Of a stretch of DNA of 64,000 nt, positions 22,541 through 33,722 are shown in pieces. Under the pieces are notes generated by a model. It had not been told where the DNA came from. It saw nothing but the letters and a program-made list of their open reading frames with translations, and ran no database searches. Within the stretch, counting starts at the first letter, position 1. The number at the start of each line of letters is the position of its first letter. The position numbers were made by a program, and so were the translations under genes. The DNA comes from Cylicocyclus nassatus (taxonomy: Eukaryota; Nematoda; Chromadorea; Rhabditida; Strongylidae), in the NCBI GenBank assembly GCA_958299035.1, contig CATQJL010000326.1, positions 5,036,232 to 5,100,231 of the forward strand. The letters are read 5' to 3'.

Positions 22541-24297
22541 CTACGCATCTAAGCTTACGCAACTGTTTTATCGCCCACCTTGAGTGAGGTCAAGTGAATG
22601 TTATGAAATATGCAACGGTTAAAGAGTGATGATGGGGTATGGGAGTGGGCGGAGTTGGTACGAATGGTGCAGATTTTTCGGTTTGGTTCTATGGTTCTTC
22701 TTGTAACGAAAACTGTATTAAAGAGCACTGTACGAATTCCACAGCAATCAAAGAACGGACTCTGTCAATAAAAGATGAAATGCCATCAGAAAATTTCTTA
22801 AGCAATTTTTTCCACTTGATCTCTCAGTTACCAGTCTGAGCAGTTGAAGAAGTACCGCAGAGCTTTGATATTACTTCTGTAATGATGAGGAATCAAAAAT
22901 TCGTATAAGTCATTGAGAACAGGAATTCTAGAAAAAGCTTGAAGTTAAACTTTGAACTGATACTGAAAAATTCTATGCACATTTTTCCAAGCTGATGCCT
23001 TTGTAAAATTTTCTTTCCCAGAAAGAATCTGGAGTGGTCATCCCTTTGCAAGAAATAAGACTTGAACAGCTTTCACAATTCATCAACATGAAGATATATC
23101 AGACAGTTTAAAGAAAAATGTACGTATGGCATGATCACGACAAAATGCCTCCGCCCCATTTAAAATTTGCATTTGCCGCCCCAAAAAACCTTTTCTCACC
23201 GAGCACCGAAACAGGTTCATGTGGTGAGCGTTTCCGGAATAATTTCGTTTTACAGCCCCAAGTTTCAAATATCAGACACTGACCGAGAGAAAATCTGATT
23301 CGTGCACTTCCTCATTCAAGTAAAAAATAGCTCTCGTCTCTCAGAGACGAATAATGGGAAGGAGAAAAAGAGGAGAAACGGATGTTTTGCCAGTGACAGC
23401 GTCGTTCACGCTTCTATGGCTTCAGCACTGAATCTCTAGCATAGCATGGCGATTAGTGCTGGTCATGTGGCAAAACGCGCTTATTGAGAATTTTATCTGT
23501 GACGTCTTTGGGAGATTACGATGACAATCTACTTGAATGGAAGACGTCTTCATATTGAATAAAACTCTCCTTAGCGTTAGTGGAAAAAATTTGAGGTTGC
23601 TATTTTCAAAGCTAATGATATTAGGTTGGAATTTCCTGCAACAAAATTTTTGGAAGTAAGTAGGTTTCTCCAGATTCTACGTATCTTTGATCTAAAGTTA
23701 GAGAGAAGAAATTATGCACTTTCCATTAGCATTAGCAGTAATCATGCCATAATGCAGTGATAGAAATCAATAAAGACTTTCAATATAAGTGTTAATTGCA
23801 AAAAGAGGTCATAAAACCCAAAACAAAAATAAGATTGAGTCTTCTTGCATTTGAGTTACATTATGAAGATATGCTTCTGAAATTGCTGAAAAATTAATTC
23901 CAGTTGGCTACCTAAGTTTTGATTATGATTTTTGGTAATTTTAAAAAGTTTCAATTTCACTTTTGATTTGAATTTGGTGACGTACTCATACTGTTTGAAT
24001 CCTACTAGTCGAATGTCTCTATGAAATGTTAAATTCTCCAAAATTCTTTCTTTTGGAATTCAATTTTGTTCAAAAAATTCTGATGAATATGAATAAACGT
24101 CCACTCATACTGACAAAACTATTGCCTGAAATAGAACATTTACCTGAATATTTTTGAATGAATTCTTCGAATATGTTAATGTAAGACAAAAGTTCAACCC
24201 AAAAGTTCGAGCAAGATGCTATGAAAAATGAGCAGAAAAACATACTGCAGCGGATGTTCAAGGAAAAACAAAAATAATAGAAAATCGTACCCGTTTG

Positions 24298-24501
24298 TTA
24301 GTCGACTATGTACGCTAGAGCCAACTGAAATGCAAACCATTCGGCCCGTTCCCAAGGGACGACATTGGAATGCTCGGCCACTACTCGAACATCGCTCAGC
24401 TCAAGACGAAAGCCATCCCCTAGCGCAACCAGTGTTGCAATAATAAAAAGGAATAGCGGAACATGATTAGAAAAGAAGCGAACATATTTTCGCTGAGCCA
24501 A
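24298..24501 (-). CDS. Candidate secreted-peptide exon
   Basis: Open minus-strand frame with a strongly hydrophobic stretch (HVPLFLFIIATLVALG) followed by a polar segment (GFRLELSDVRVVAEHSNVVP). This is the layout of a signal peptide plus mature chain. The frame has no ATG of its own; a GGCTCAG acceptor lies at its start. Unassigned. The opposite strand is also open here, so coding status is unproven. Confidence 0.25.
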   Translation of the reverse strand: MAQRKYVRFFSNHVPLFLFIIATLVALGDGFRLELSDVRVVAEHSNVVPWERAEWFAFQLALAYIVD

Positions 24502-27222
24502 AGCTCTGTTTACTCTGAGTTAGATCGGCTCAAATGCTGCTAAGCAGGAAAAGCTAGTCTTGTGTTGTTTATAAATAAAAGAAGAGCATACACTGCTGAA
24601 AGACTTCAAACAATCAAAAAGCGCTGAAGTTTCGCATTCCAGCTGCAAACTATACGATTATTCGATACATTGTGCGGATTATAACATTCCACTCTATGAT
24701 TATGCATATTTTCCATGAAGCCAGTAGCGAACAATATTCCAGTCTATTTAGTTAGAAAAAAAAGATCATGTCAGCACACATCATGTATGGCAATCCCTAT
24801 GCACTTGCGCTAAAGACAAAAAGAACTGGAAAAGATCGTTCTCTGTAGTTTTGACATGGCATTTTGAAATAAGTAAGAGATTTAGGAGGTACGTAGCAGT
24901 TCGGAAACCGCTTACGAATACTTATATGCAAGAAATGCATACATAACCAGGCATAAATCGTTCGTTCGTTTTCTTTCCGGAACAGTACACACAGTCGGCG
25001 CATAAATGTATGAGTCAGAAATGTGAACGCGTAAAGAATCAGAACAAACCACAGATTTGCAACAGAATTAGTCATTGTTAGTAAAGAAACGATGCTTTGA
25101 TGGGGCTTCGTTGGTGGGCAGAAAAGGGAGGTATTTGTTCGCGGCCATATGGCGAAGGTGTCCGGGAACAAAGGCAAGGCTGGCCAGGTGCAGAATTTTG
25201 CGTGTTCTTTGAAGCGAGAAAAACTGAAAGGGGAAAAGAGGGAGGGGGGGGGAGAATTGACGTTTGGTATTGCACAAAATCTGGTTAGATCTGGCTGCAT
25301 AATTGCAGTCGGCCTCGCTCTCTTCGTGTGAGGTGGCGCACTGGTACTCTACTGACAAAGAGTCAATCTATAGCCCTCGTAACTCTACTATTATACTAGA
25401 ACAAATTTCTAAAATTCTAAATATGAATGCCAAAAATAAAGGGAACATCTTGGCCCGTCATAGGACCCAGAAATGCATCGGAACAACTTACTGATAACGC
25501 TATATTGATGCAGATAAGGTATAGGTGCTGGTGTCACACACACACAAGCAAATGAAGAACAACCATGAGAGTCTATCGAAACAATGAAATGAAGCTAAAA
25601 TGAAGCGACACATAGAAATTTTGGTTGAACAATAGGATAGGAAGGTGTGGGGGTTCTTATAAATAGGTGGTACAATGACTCATCCATTCTAATGTTCATT
25701 TTTATGGAATACAGTCAATTTCGCAATTTGTCTCTAAACTTTTGCGTACGGTGAATGTGGGCTTTCCGGAATGCATAAATAATGAGTGTAATCCAAAAGA
25801 TAATAGATGTTACTGAGCTAGATAAAATTAGTGGAACGCGACTGGCAATATTGCCGAGAATTTGATTTTGAGCACTTAAAATCGCTTACACGTCCCGTCC
25901 CCTGAGGCTTAGGACTGGCTAATTCTATGTTTTAAGAATTTCTTTTTCGATTTTCTATCCTAGTGCGCCTCGTGTATATTTGTAAAATAGATATGAAACG
26001 ATATTTAGCGGAGAAAGTAGTTGCATAGTCAAAAAATAAAAAAATTAGAAACAGAAAATATCTCGGTCGTTATGTAGAATCCTGTCTAATTTACTCTCAA
26101 AGTAAAATGCACTATAAGAATATTCATGTGGTCAGCTACAAAAGTACCGCGAGAAGTGCAAAACTTTTGAGGCTACCTCTATTTTAACACCCAGAGACAG
26201 ATAGATTTTGTTTTAAACTGATAAGCTCCTTGAACCTAAGCTGACATAAGATTTGGCATGTTTCAAGAAAGTTAGTGCCAGGCGCCATCGGATGTGATTA
26301 AAATGGAGTGTTAGAAATAGCCTGGGCACGAGGCTATGGATGCGTTTCTGCGCTGATGCCAATGAGGTATGAAAGCTAATCACGCACATGATATTTGCAG
26401 CTGAAAGCGTTGATGCGTGGAGCCGAAGGGTCCTGACGAGACAGCTGTGCGTTACTGAAGTATTTTGCGTGTATCGGGGATTAACCTGAGCTCGCGAAGC
26501 CCGAGAAGCCGAGCCGTGTTGGTGCGACAAAGCCGGAAGAGCGAGAAATCTGCATGCAAAGAACGTTTGAGATGAAAGAGGTGGAACCGAGGCCCCCCGA
26601 ACCTCGATGATAGTAACGTAGACGATCGATTGCGAGGGACACGGACACGGGGACGCAACCAGAATCGGAGGCGCGAGAGGGGGGGGGGGACCCGCCCGGC
26701 CAACCCACCCCGTCCTCTCTTTGCACACAACGCGCCTTTCCGCTCACACTCACGCTATGTGATTGTTTGCTTTGAACGAGCACGGGGGGGGGGGGGGGGG
26801 GAGGGAGTGCGGTTGAGGCGGCGGTGGAGAGGAAGCGGCTGCGACGGCGGTGGCGGTGGTGGCGGCGGCGGCAACGACGAACACCCAGCAAATAGGCGCT
26901 CAGACCCCCCCCCCCCCGTACCTTCGCTATCAGTCAGTCATCAACATTATGGCATTGACCCAGTGATCAACGAGTGTTATCACGAAAACATGCTCACAAA
27001 TCTCGTCGGACGCATTTTAATTTGTTTGGAAACGATTTCTGATGACAAATTACTCTCGCACACAGTCACATTCTATCATTCTTCCAAAACACGGGGGTCG
27101 CTTCTCGAGGATTTTGTTTACCAGAATATGTGTGAAAATAGAAGAATACTACTAGGTTCTGGAATTTATAATACTTGCAAATTCAATTTTTTCTTTCAAA
27201 TCTTTGTTATACCTCTTTTCAG
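24502..27222. other. No firm gene; GC- and G-run-rich block at 26.6-26.9 kb
   Basis: An ATG at 25076 (minus strand) starts a signal-peptide-like sequence (MTNSVANLWFVLILYAFTFL), possibly a first exon, but no partner exon was found. The block 26630-26920 is GC-rich, with G11 at 26679-26689, G18 at 26784-26801, GGC/GGT repeats and C13 at 26905-26917. The long Gly/Arg-rich frames across it are products of composition. Confidence 0.4.
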
Positions 27223-27449
27223 CATCAGAAACTCGATACTCACGTTAGCCAGACGTGTATACATAATTATCAAACGCCTATTAGCCGCATATCTGTGCCA
27301 GATTCAAAAGCCAGTGACTCAAATCCTGAACTCAACTCAAAAAATGTCTCAAGCATAGCCTCATTAGCAGAGGCTCGAAGGACAGAACAGGTTCGAGTTC
27401 AAAAGTCTGTCGCACCTCAAGTGCAAAGTTCGATCTCACACTATCTTTA
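27223..27449 (+). CDS. Candidate exon of an unknown Ser-rich protein
   Basis: An open segment of 75 codons plus two bases between a canonical CTCTTTTCAG acceptor and a strong GTAAGA donor. It is Ser-, Ala- and Gln-rich, for example ISVPDSKASDSNPELNSKNV and SSIASLAEARRTEQVRVQ. Just downstream a different frame (27429-27534) also looks coding-like. I could not find phase-matched neighbouring exons, so gene boundaries are unknown, and a decayed gene is possible. Confidence 0.35.
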
Positions 27450-30400
27450 GTAAGAAAGGGTACTCTGGCTACTAAAAGAGTTCTTAAAGTTGACACTAAA
27501 GTACTTGATGTTCCAAACGAAAAAGGTAAACCTAAGAAGTCATTACAAACCATGATTCACACAAACACGCTCCAGTTATCAACGAATTCAATACATCCGA
27601 GTCCGTAAATCTCGTTCAATTATAAAAAACCAGATGTCAAGATTGAGAGTGCAATATATCAAAATATGTTCACTAAAGGATTTTATTTGGGAAAACATGC
27701 AATAAAAGGAATCTGCGATTCTATTCTAGTCATGCGGAAGCATTAGTCAGCGAATAAATTTAGAAAATGACGGGAAAATTCTTTAGCGTAGTCGAACAGA
27801 CACTATTTCAAGAGGGCAAAACGAATTTTCGATGAATGCTTTGGCTTTCTCAAGGATGTTGATCCCATTTTGCTATGTACAGAGCAAACATCAAGATCAT
27901 TTGTTCGGATTCATTTTACTTCGCCGACTCATTTCAGGAAAATATCAAAAGAGAAAACTTACGGGACAATCTAAGGGTTAAGCTGCTAGAATGCATATTT
28001 TTGAAATAGTGAAGGAATCTGACGCATTTATATGGCAGAAAAAGTTCCAGTTTCAATGTATTACGAAAGCCTATCGGCTATTCATCCAGGCCTTAGGATC
28101 TAAAAAATTCAGAAGGCCTAGGCAGTGTTACGAACATTTATTGTTTGTTCTGCAGGATGTACAGTTTAAATGATGAAATCAAACAAAAAACAACGCATTC
28201 AGGAAAAGAATTCGTAGTTTACACAGACAGGGGGCAGCGCGGAAGTCCCTCATTCTGGATAACGAGATATGAAATTATGAATAGGGCAAATTTCCGCAAT
28301 ATTTTCCGGCACTGTCAATCCCTTTCACATATCCAAAATGCCGCTCTATTAAGTTAAATTGAGATAATCGTTTTCCCAATTCAGAGCGTTGCAACCTTGT
28401 GACAGCAGTTAGTGGGGGGAAAACGCACTATATCAACAGAAATTTTCGCGAAAACTATGCGTTTAAGGTCGACGACATTTTCACGATTTCATGACCGAAA
28501 ATGCGCAGGTTGCGGGGAACTACTAATCGAATCTGACAACGTTCTCAGCGCAAACCATCATCAGTCTCGGCATGTGTGAGACTCTCGGCTAGCCGTGGAC
28601 ACACAGAGCATCGATTTACGACACCAGATAACTTTACTCGTTTATAGTCAGCAGTGCTCGGCTCTCCGGAATAGATTCCATGGGAAAATTGGCGAGGATA
28701 TAGTGAAGCAGAAATGAGAGTAAAGCCTGTTGTGGAAAGATGTGAACGCGGGGCCGATTTAGAGTGTGGCGCCACCGCAATTAGGAGACATTAGGCGTGA
28801 GACAAGCCAGCTGTTCCCTAACATACACCCTGACTGCTACGTACAATCAGAGAGACAAGCAAAGGACAGCCGTGTGTGACGCGAATGTTCTCGAAAATTC
28901 TTCGACAACAGGTAAGATCGACAATGAAAATGAGAGCAAATTGGGCGAGCTGAGCGAGTTACTGTTGCACGGCAAGGAGCAATATAATTCAATAACTTTC
29001 CCAAAACCGATTATTACGATCTCGGCCGGATTATACGACATTCAAATGGTGATAGAAGATGAGAAGTTGATGACGGCGAGAGCGAGGGTCGAGTGATGCG
29101 ACGAAGGCCGTGGCGGCGATGGTGGTAACGAAGGGACCATGAGAATGCGCTGAGTCACGAAGAAACGAGAGAGATGCCGATCGGACACAGAGACCACGGC
29201 CGTAGTGGAGGTGCGCAGTCACGATGATTCAGATTGAAGAGTCATGCACCGATGCGGAGCGCTGCACGCGGAGCGGAGGCCCAGACTGACGCGCGCGCGA
29301 CGAGGCAGCGAGCGGGCGGCGGAGATGCCAGGCGCTATCCCGAAGCGATAGAGGTGGGACGTACGCGCGAGCAACATGCGAGGGGCTCTGCTCCTATACA
29401 CCGAAGGAGCCCCTTGCAAGGGGCATGGCCGGGTAAAGTACAGACCACACTCCATCTTTCGGTTATGCATGACCAGAATGCACCACATCGTTCGCACGCA
29501 AACATCATCTGCTCGAGCTTAGCGCGAATAATCGTGCTCAAGTTGCAACAGATTGGTCCAAGTGGAGGTACTGGCGTGGTCCATAAGTTTTGCACCAAAA
29601 ATATGAAAAATCCTCCTCGTCTAAAAACTTTCAATATCTATTTTATTTATCTAGTTGGTACATTCTTTGTGTGTCAAACAGATATGAAAAGCAAGTAAGT
29701 TCAGGGCCAGCCGTCTCGGTCCGCCAAAAATTTCATACAGTATGAAAGCCAACTTTTTAAATTTATTCTGCGCAAGGGATACCCCATTTTTACATAACTT
29801 ATTTTATTTTTTTATTTTATAATTTCTTCATCCTTTATGATTTATGCACTATGCAAATTTTGCCACATAACAAATTCTTTTACTATGCATAGTGAAGATT
29901 TTAGTCCGAATAAAGTCGAGATTTTAAGTAAAAAATGGAAATTTACGATTAACGGTAAATTCGTCCGATCGGAGCGAATGTCTTACAATCAGTGAAAGAG
30001 TGGGTCGAAAAATAAGATGAAAAAAATTTAAAAAATCGAAACTAAAATTATTTACTGAGCTTTTTAGCAGATAGAGCAATCGAAATTTATTTTGTAGTAC
30101 GATTCGTTTTTTTTTCTTCTTCATTGTATCTAGGTGCTGAATCGAAGACATCACAAATTTTCGAAAATTTGGTGCACCTCATATGCTACTTGATAAAAAC
30201 TCTTCGTTTCATGTCAATTTACACAAAACTCATTGACGAAAATGTTCATTTTGCTGCTCTAAACATAGCTCACGTTTCATTCTGCTTCGGTTTTTTATAC
30301 CCATATTGCTTTCAAGCGTCAACTGTTTCAGAAAAGCCGATTACTTACTCTAAAAATGAAATATTTGCGTTGACTTGTCCTCCCACATGAACATGCGTTC

Positions 30401-31057
30401 ATTCTAACAGATGTTTCATGTGGGTGGAAGGTTTAAATTAATGTTGCCTGTCTCTGTCCATTTTTTATATTTTCATCAAAAGATGCGAGTATGAAAATGC
30501 TTGCATAATAGTATTTCTGATGAAACAGCTGTTTTTGTGATCTTTTTTATGGAATTCTGCCAACGCAACAAAATGAAGGTTTGATACATGATTGTCATCT
30601 TGCATAAGTTCTAGTTTCTCTTTGAACAATAGACTGGAGCTGGGAAGAATTTCAATTTTGCAAAGTGGAAATGTGGAAATGTGGAAACTGATACGACTTT
30701 CGGTCAAACTGGTCTTCGCGCAAACACCTCGAACGATCCACGAGTTAAAGGATCGGAACCAAAGCCCATGTGACTATTTACAAAACTCGCAACTGGTGGA
30801 AACGAATACACAACAATAGCGTGGAAATCGGCGAAACTCGTCGGCGAACTTCATTCGTAATCAACATCAGGAAGAATTAGTTCATGAACTCTTTATCATC
30901 AGTAGATCATAGGGAAATTCGCTCTGGGAGTTTGAGAAGTTCCAGAATCTGGGAGAAATTTTGAATAAGCACGATATTTTACATGAAAAAAATGCAAAAT
31001 TTGAAATTCTTAGTTAGGCAATTGGGCTGTAGTTTGATGAGAATCTTCTTCGTTGTT
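27450..31057. other. No supported gene
   Basis: AT-rich except for a GC-rich patch at about 29080-29420. That patch contains a small hairpin near 29380-29425 (GGGGCTC facing GAGCCCC, and GCCCCTTGCAAGGGGC). The open frames at 27991-28173, 28797-29096 and 30124-30390 lack splice support or recognisable domains. Confidence 0.4.
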
Positions 31058-31140
31058 GACTTCTTGATGCGCCCATTCAGAAAAAAAAACCCACAAAAGT
31101 TTTGTGGGTTTTTTTTTCTGAATGGGCGCATCAAGAAGTC
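31058..31140. repeat. Perfect 83-bp palindrome
   Basis: Two 41-bp arms separated by a single G read as exact reverse complements. Each arm contains CTTCTTGATGCGCCCATTCAG, an A9/T9 run and CCCACAAAA. No flanking duplication is evident. Confidence 0.95.
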
Positions 31141-31200
31141 TTTTGAAAGCACGAACGAACAAGCTACAGTTGAATAAATTATCCGCTCAATATAGTGCAA

Positions 31201-31349
31201 TTGCGGTGCCGAGAAAATGCGGTAAAATTTGCACGTGAACAAATAGCCTGGCCCGTAATGCGGGCATTCTGCGCGCGCAAGTGGCACGACATTACAGGCG
31301 TAGCAATTTGTTCATGCGCAAATTCGACTGCAATTTCTCGGCACCGCAA
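31201..31349. repeat. Small inverted-repeat element (MITE-like)
   Basis: Both ends carry TTGCGGTGCCGAGAAA in opposite orientation (start 31201, end 31349). Pairing continues imperfectly for about 60 bp through AATTTGC and TGAACAAAT. The centre is GC-rich (GCGCGCGCAAGTGGC). Confidence 0.7.
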
Positions 31350-31413
31350 GCACACTAATTTAAGCGGAAAATTTGCTCGACTATAGCTTTGATATTTTTT
31401 GCCTCAATATATA

Positions 31414-32668
31414 TTAGGTTGTCTCATAAGTTTGTTCAGTTTTGACTTTTTTACCGCAATCAGTTACAGGCTTCTCAATAGTGATTAGAATGCAGGATAC
31501 CATTCGATAGAGTAGAGCAAGCTCTACAAGATGGCGTGTAAGTGTTCGCACCAGCTTCAGCATATCACGAGTTAGAAGCCGAAATCTGAGAACCTTCGGA
31601 TACCCAAAAAATTAAAATTATTGGTGTCCCTGTCCAAAGAAAACTTCTCAAAATCACTCACTCATATACACTCCATATATACAATTCATATACGCCGTTG
31701 CTGTGCTTGTCTTTGTGCTAGAAAAGTAGAAAACTTGGATTTTCAAGCCTCCAAAAAGCGATGCAGCGCTGTTCTCACATAGGTAAATGTGTACTGCAGA
31801 CCTTCAGAAATACATCGGTAAATATTCAGCTTCCTGGAAGCGCTAATTCTTGGGAAACACAAAATTTAGCTCTTTTTGCCAGAGTATTTTATGTAGAAAT
31901 CAATATTTCTCGGGAACTAAAGCTTTTAGAAAGCTGAAAATCTGTGGATGTACTGCTAAAGGCTTGTAGTTTACATATACCTGTGTGAGAACAGCGCACA
32001 TCGCTTTTTTGGAAGCTTGCAAATTTAAGTTTTCTCGGTTTCTAGCACAGAAACAAACACAGCAACGGCGTATATGAATTGTATATGTGGAGTGTATATG
32101 AGTGAGTTTGGGATCCGGTAAGTTTTCTTTGGACAAGTACACAGAAAATTTTCAGTTAGTCAGGCATACGAAAGTTCTCAGATTACGGCTTCTAACTCGC
32201 GATACACTTCTCTCCTCATCCTTCCCGCAAACGGTCGGCTAGCTTTTAGCTCTGACCTATACCATCCACCAAGGATAGGTTCAAGAAGACAAGGTGGAAG
32301 AAACCGTGGCTGGTCCACTGCGTCTACTTGGTCGAGAAGTCATGGACCAAGTCGCAACGTCAAGAGAATGCGCTTTGGCGCGAGCAAGAATAATCCTAGT
32401 TATCGAAGACGATCGAAGTCGAAGTCGCCCAACTCAAGCCATAAACGGAATCATCGCGGTATTGATTGTATATAACCGCTGAGTATGAATAAATCTAAGT
32501 AAGTAATGTAACTCGTGATATGCTGAACCTGGTGCGAATACTTATGCGCCATTTCGTAGAGCTTGCTCCACTCCATCGAATGGTACTCTGCATTCTAATT
32601 ACTATTGAGAAGTGTGTGACTTATCGCGGTAAAAATTCAAAACTGAAGAAATTTTTGAGACAACCTAA
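31414..32668. mobile_element. Mariner-type foldback element with a nested insertion
   Basis: The ends read TTAGGTTGTCTCA in inverted orientation, matching mariner terminal repeats, and are flanked by TA (31412-31413 and 32669-32670), the mariner target. Pairing is not limited to the ends. The left arm, about 31414-31870, matches the right side almost to the centre, so the element is one large palindrome of about 939 bp without its insert. Homologous stretches include ATTCATATACGCCGTTGCTG on both sides. The right arm is interrupted by a 309-bp insert (32200-32508). No transposase ORF is present, so the element is non-autonomous. Confidence 0.85.
32200..32508 (+). mobile_element. Nested insert, probable 5'-truncated LINE tail
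   Basis: The insert splits the right arm of the foldback element and is flanked by a 7-bp duplication, TAACTCG (32193-32199 and 32509-32515). It ends AATAAATCTAAGTAAGTAATG: a polyadenylation signal and then short TAAG-type repeats rather than poly-A, the 3' end style of RTE-class non-LTR retrotransposons. A reading frame ending at 32480 codes for an Arg/Ser-rich stretch (SYRRRSKSKSPNSSHKRN). It may be the last part of a LINE ORF or of a copied cellular mRNA. Confidence 0.6.
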
Positions 32669-32670
32669 TA

Positions 32671-33401
32671 CTTATTAGTTTCGCTAAAAGATGAAGAGTA
32701 AATAAACTTATGGAGGCCAGATTCTAGTAGCTAGTACCAACAGATAAGAGAACTCTTTAGTGCGACGCCCCATCGCCTAAGGTTTAGCTAAGCTGCTTCG
32801 CTCAGGCAAAAAGTCTCTGCAAACGCTTGTACAAGATTACAAAAACGACTCAGCCTAAGTCAATAGCTTGCTTCTTTTTACATCACGCTTCCTAAAAAGT
32901 AGCAAGAAACTCGTTGAGTTGTTTAAAAGCATCATGTGTACGCACTTGAAAAGCTCTTGACCGGTCTCACCGATGCAGAAACGCCATCGTAGAAAAAGCG
33001 ATCCGCTCAGAGACGGCAAACTCTTTTGCGCTTTATACACATACCGACAAATTGTCAGAAAATCACAAAATCGAAAAATCGTCAGCGCTCTTGTCTGTAC
33101 CTGTTCTAGAAGCGGAACTAAATGTTGAGTATATTCCAACCTGTTTTTATCGGCAAAATGAACCTGCAAAAGTCTTTCACTTGATCAAGGCATGCCTCTG
33201 TCATAATTTATATTATTTGAGATTTATGTACATACAAAAATTCTAAGATAATCAAATTGATTTGTAAAATTAGTTTTCTTTTATTCGTTCATACGCTCTA
33301 AGGCGCGCTACAAATAACAAGATTAGTTATTCAGTTCAAATCACCTAAAACTAAAACATGATCATACACTAATAAATCATTATCAGATGAGGTCCAGTGC
33401 G
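32671..33401. other. No supported gene
   Basis: Unassigned sequence between the foldback element and the 64-bp tandem array. No motif or repeat structure was noticed. Confidence 0.4.
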
Positions 33402-33722
33402 ATGTTAATGAAAATTTTAAGCGCTTGGTTTTCTTGAGCAGGCATTGCCAATAAAACTTCAAAAATTTTTAATAAAATTTATAAGCACTTGGTTTTACTT
33501 GAGGAACTTTCCAGGAGAGAAAAAAATTTTCGGTAAAAATTATGAGCATCATTTTGCTCTAGCAGGCATTGTCAGGAGAACTTTAAGGAATTTTTCAATA
33601 AAAAATATAAGCACTTGGTGTAACACGAGTAGACATCCAGGAGAACTTTGAAAATTTTCCAATGAAGATTATAAGCACTTGATTTGCTCGAGCAGGCATT
33701 GATAAGAGAACTTTGAGAAAAA
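33402..33722. repeat. About five degenerate copies of a 61-67-bp tandem repeat
   Basis: The marker AAGCACTTGGTTTT or a variant recurs at 33419, 33483, 33544, 33611 and 33673. Each copy also contains GCAGGCATT and AGGAGAACTTT or variants. Copies are diverged and the array is short. Confidence 0.75.

Larger units (their letters stand above)
19114..24297. other. Gene-poor AT-rich stretch
   Basis: No gene is supported. Contents: a G11 run at 19979-19989; the microsatellite at 21871-21929; a G14 run at 21737-21750; and a C14 run at 22481-22494 facing a G12 run at 22529-22540. Short frames such as 20880-21182 (plus) have no motif or splice structure. Confidence 0.45.

Noticed and set aside
26630..27358. 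242-codon plus-strand ORF rich in Gly and Arg
   Set aside because: The frame runs through poly-G and GGC repeats, is open on both strands and shows no domain. It also overlaps a separate exon-like segment in another frame.
29380..29425. Small GGGGCTC/GAGCCCC hairpin as a possible terminator or ncRNA
   Set aside because: Short stems in a GC-rich patch with no neighbouring gene; chance pairing is likely.
33402..33722. Regularly spaced repeats that might suggest a CRISPR array
   Set aside because: The copies are degenerate, contiguous tandem units without spacers, in a eukaryotic setting.
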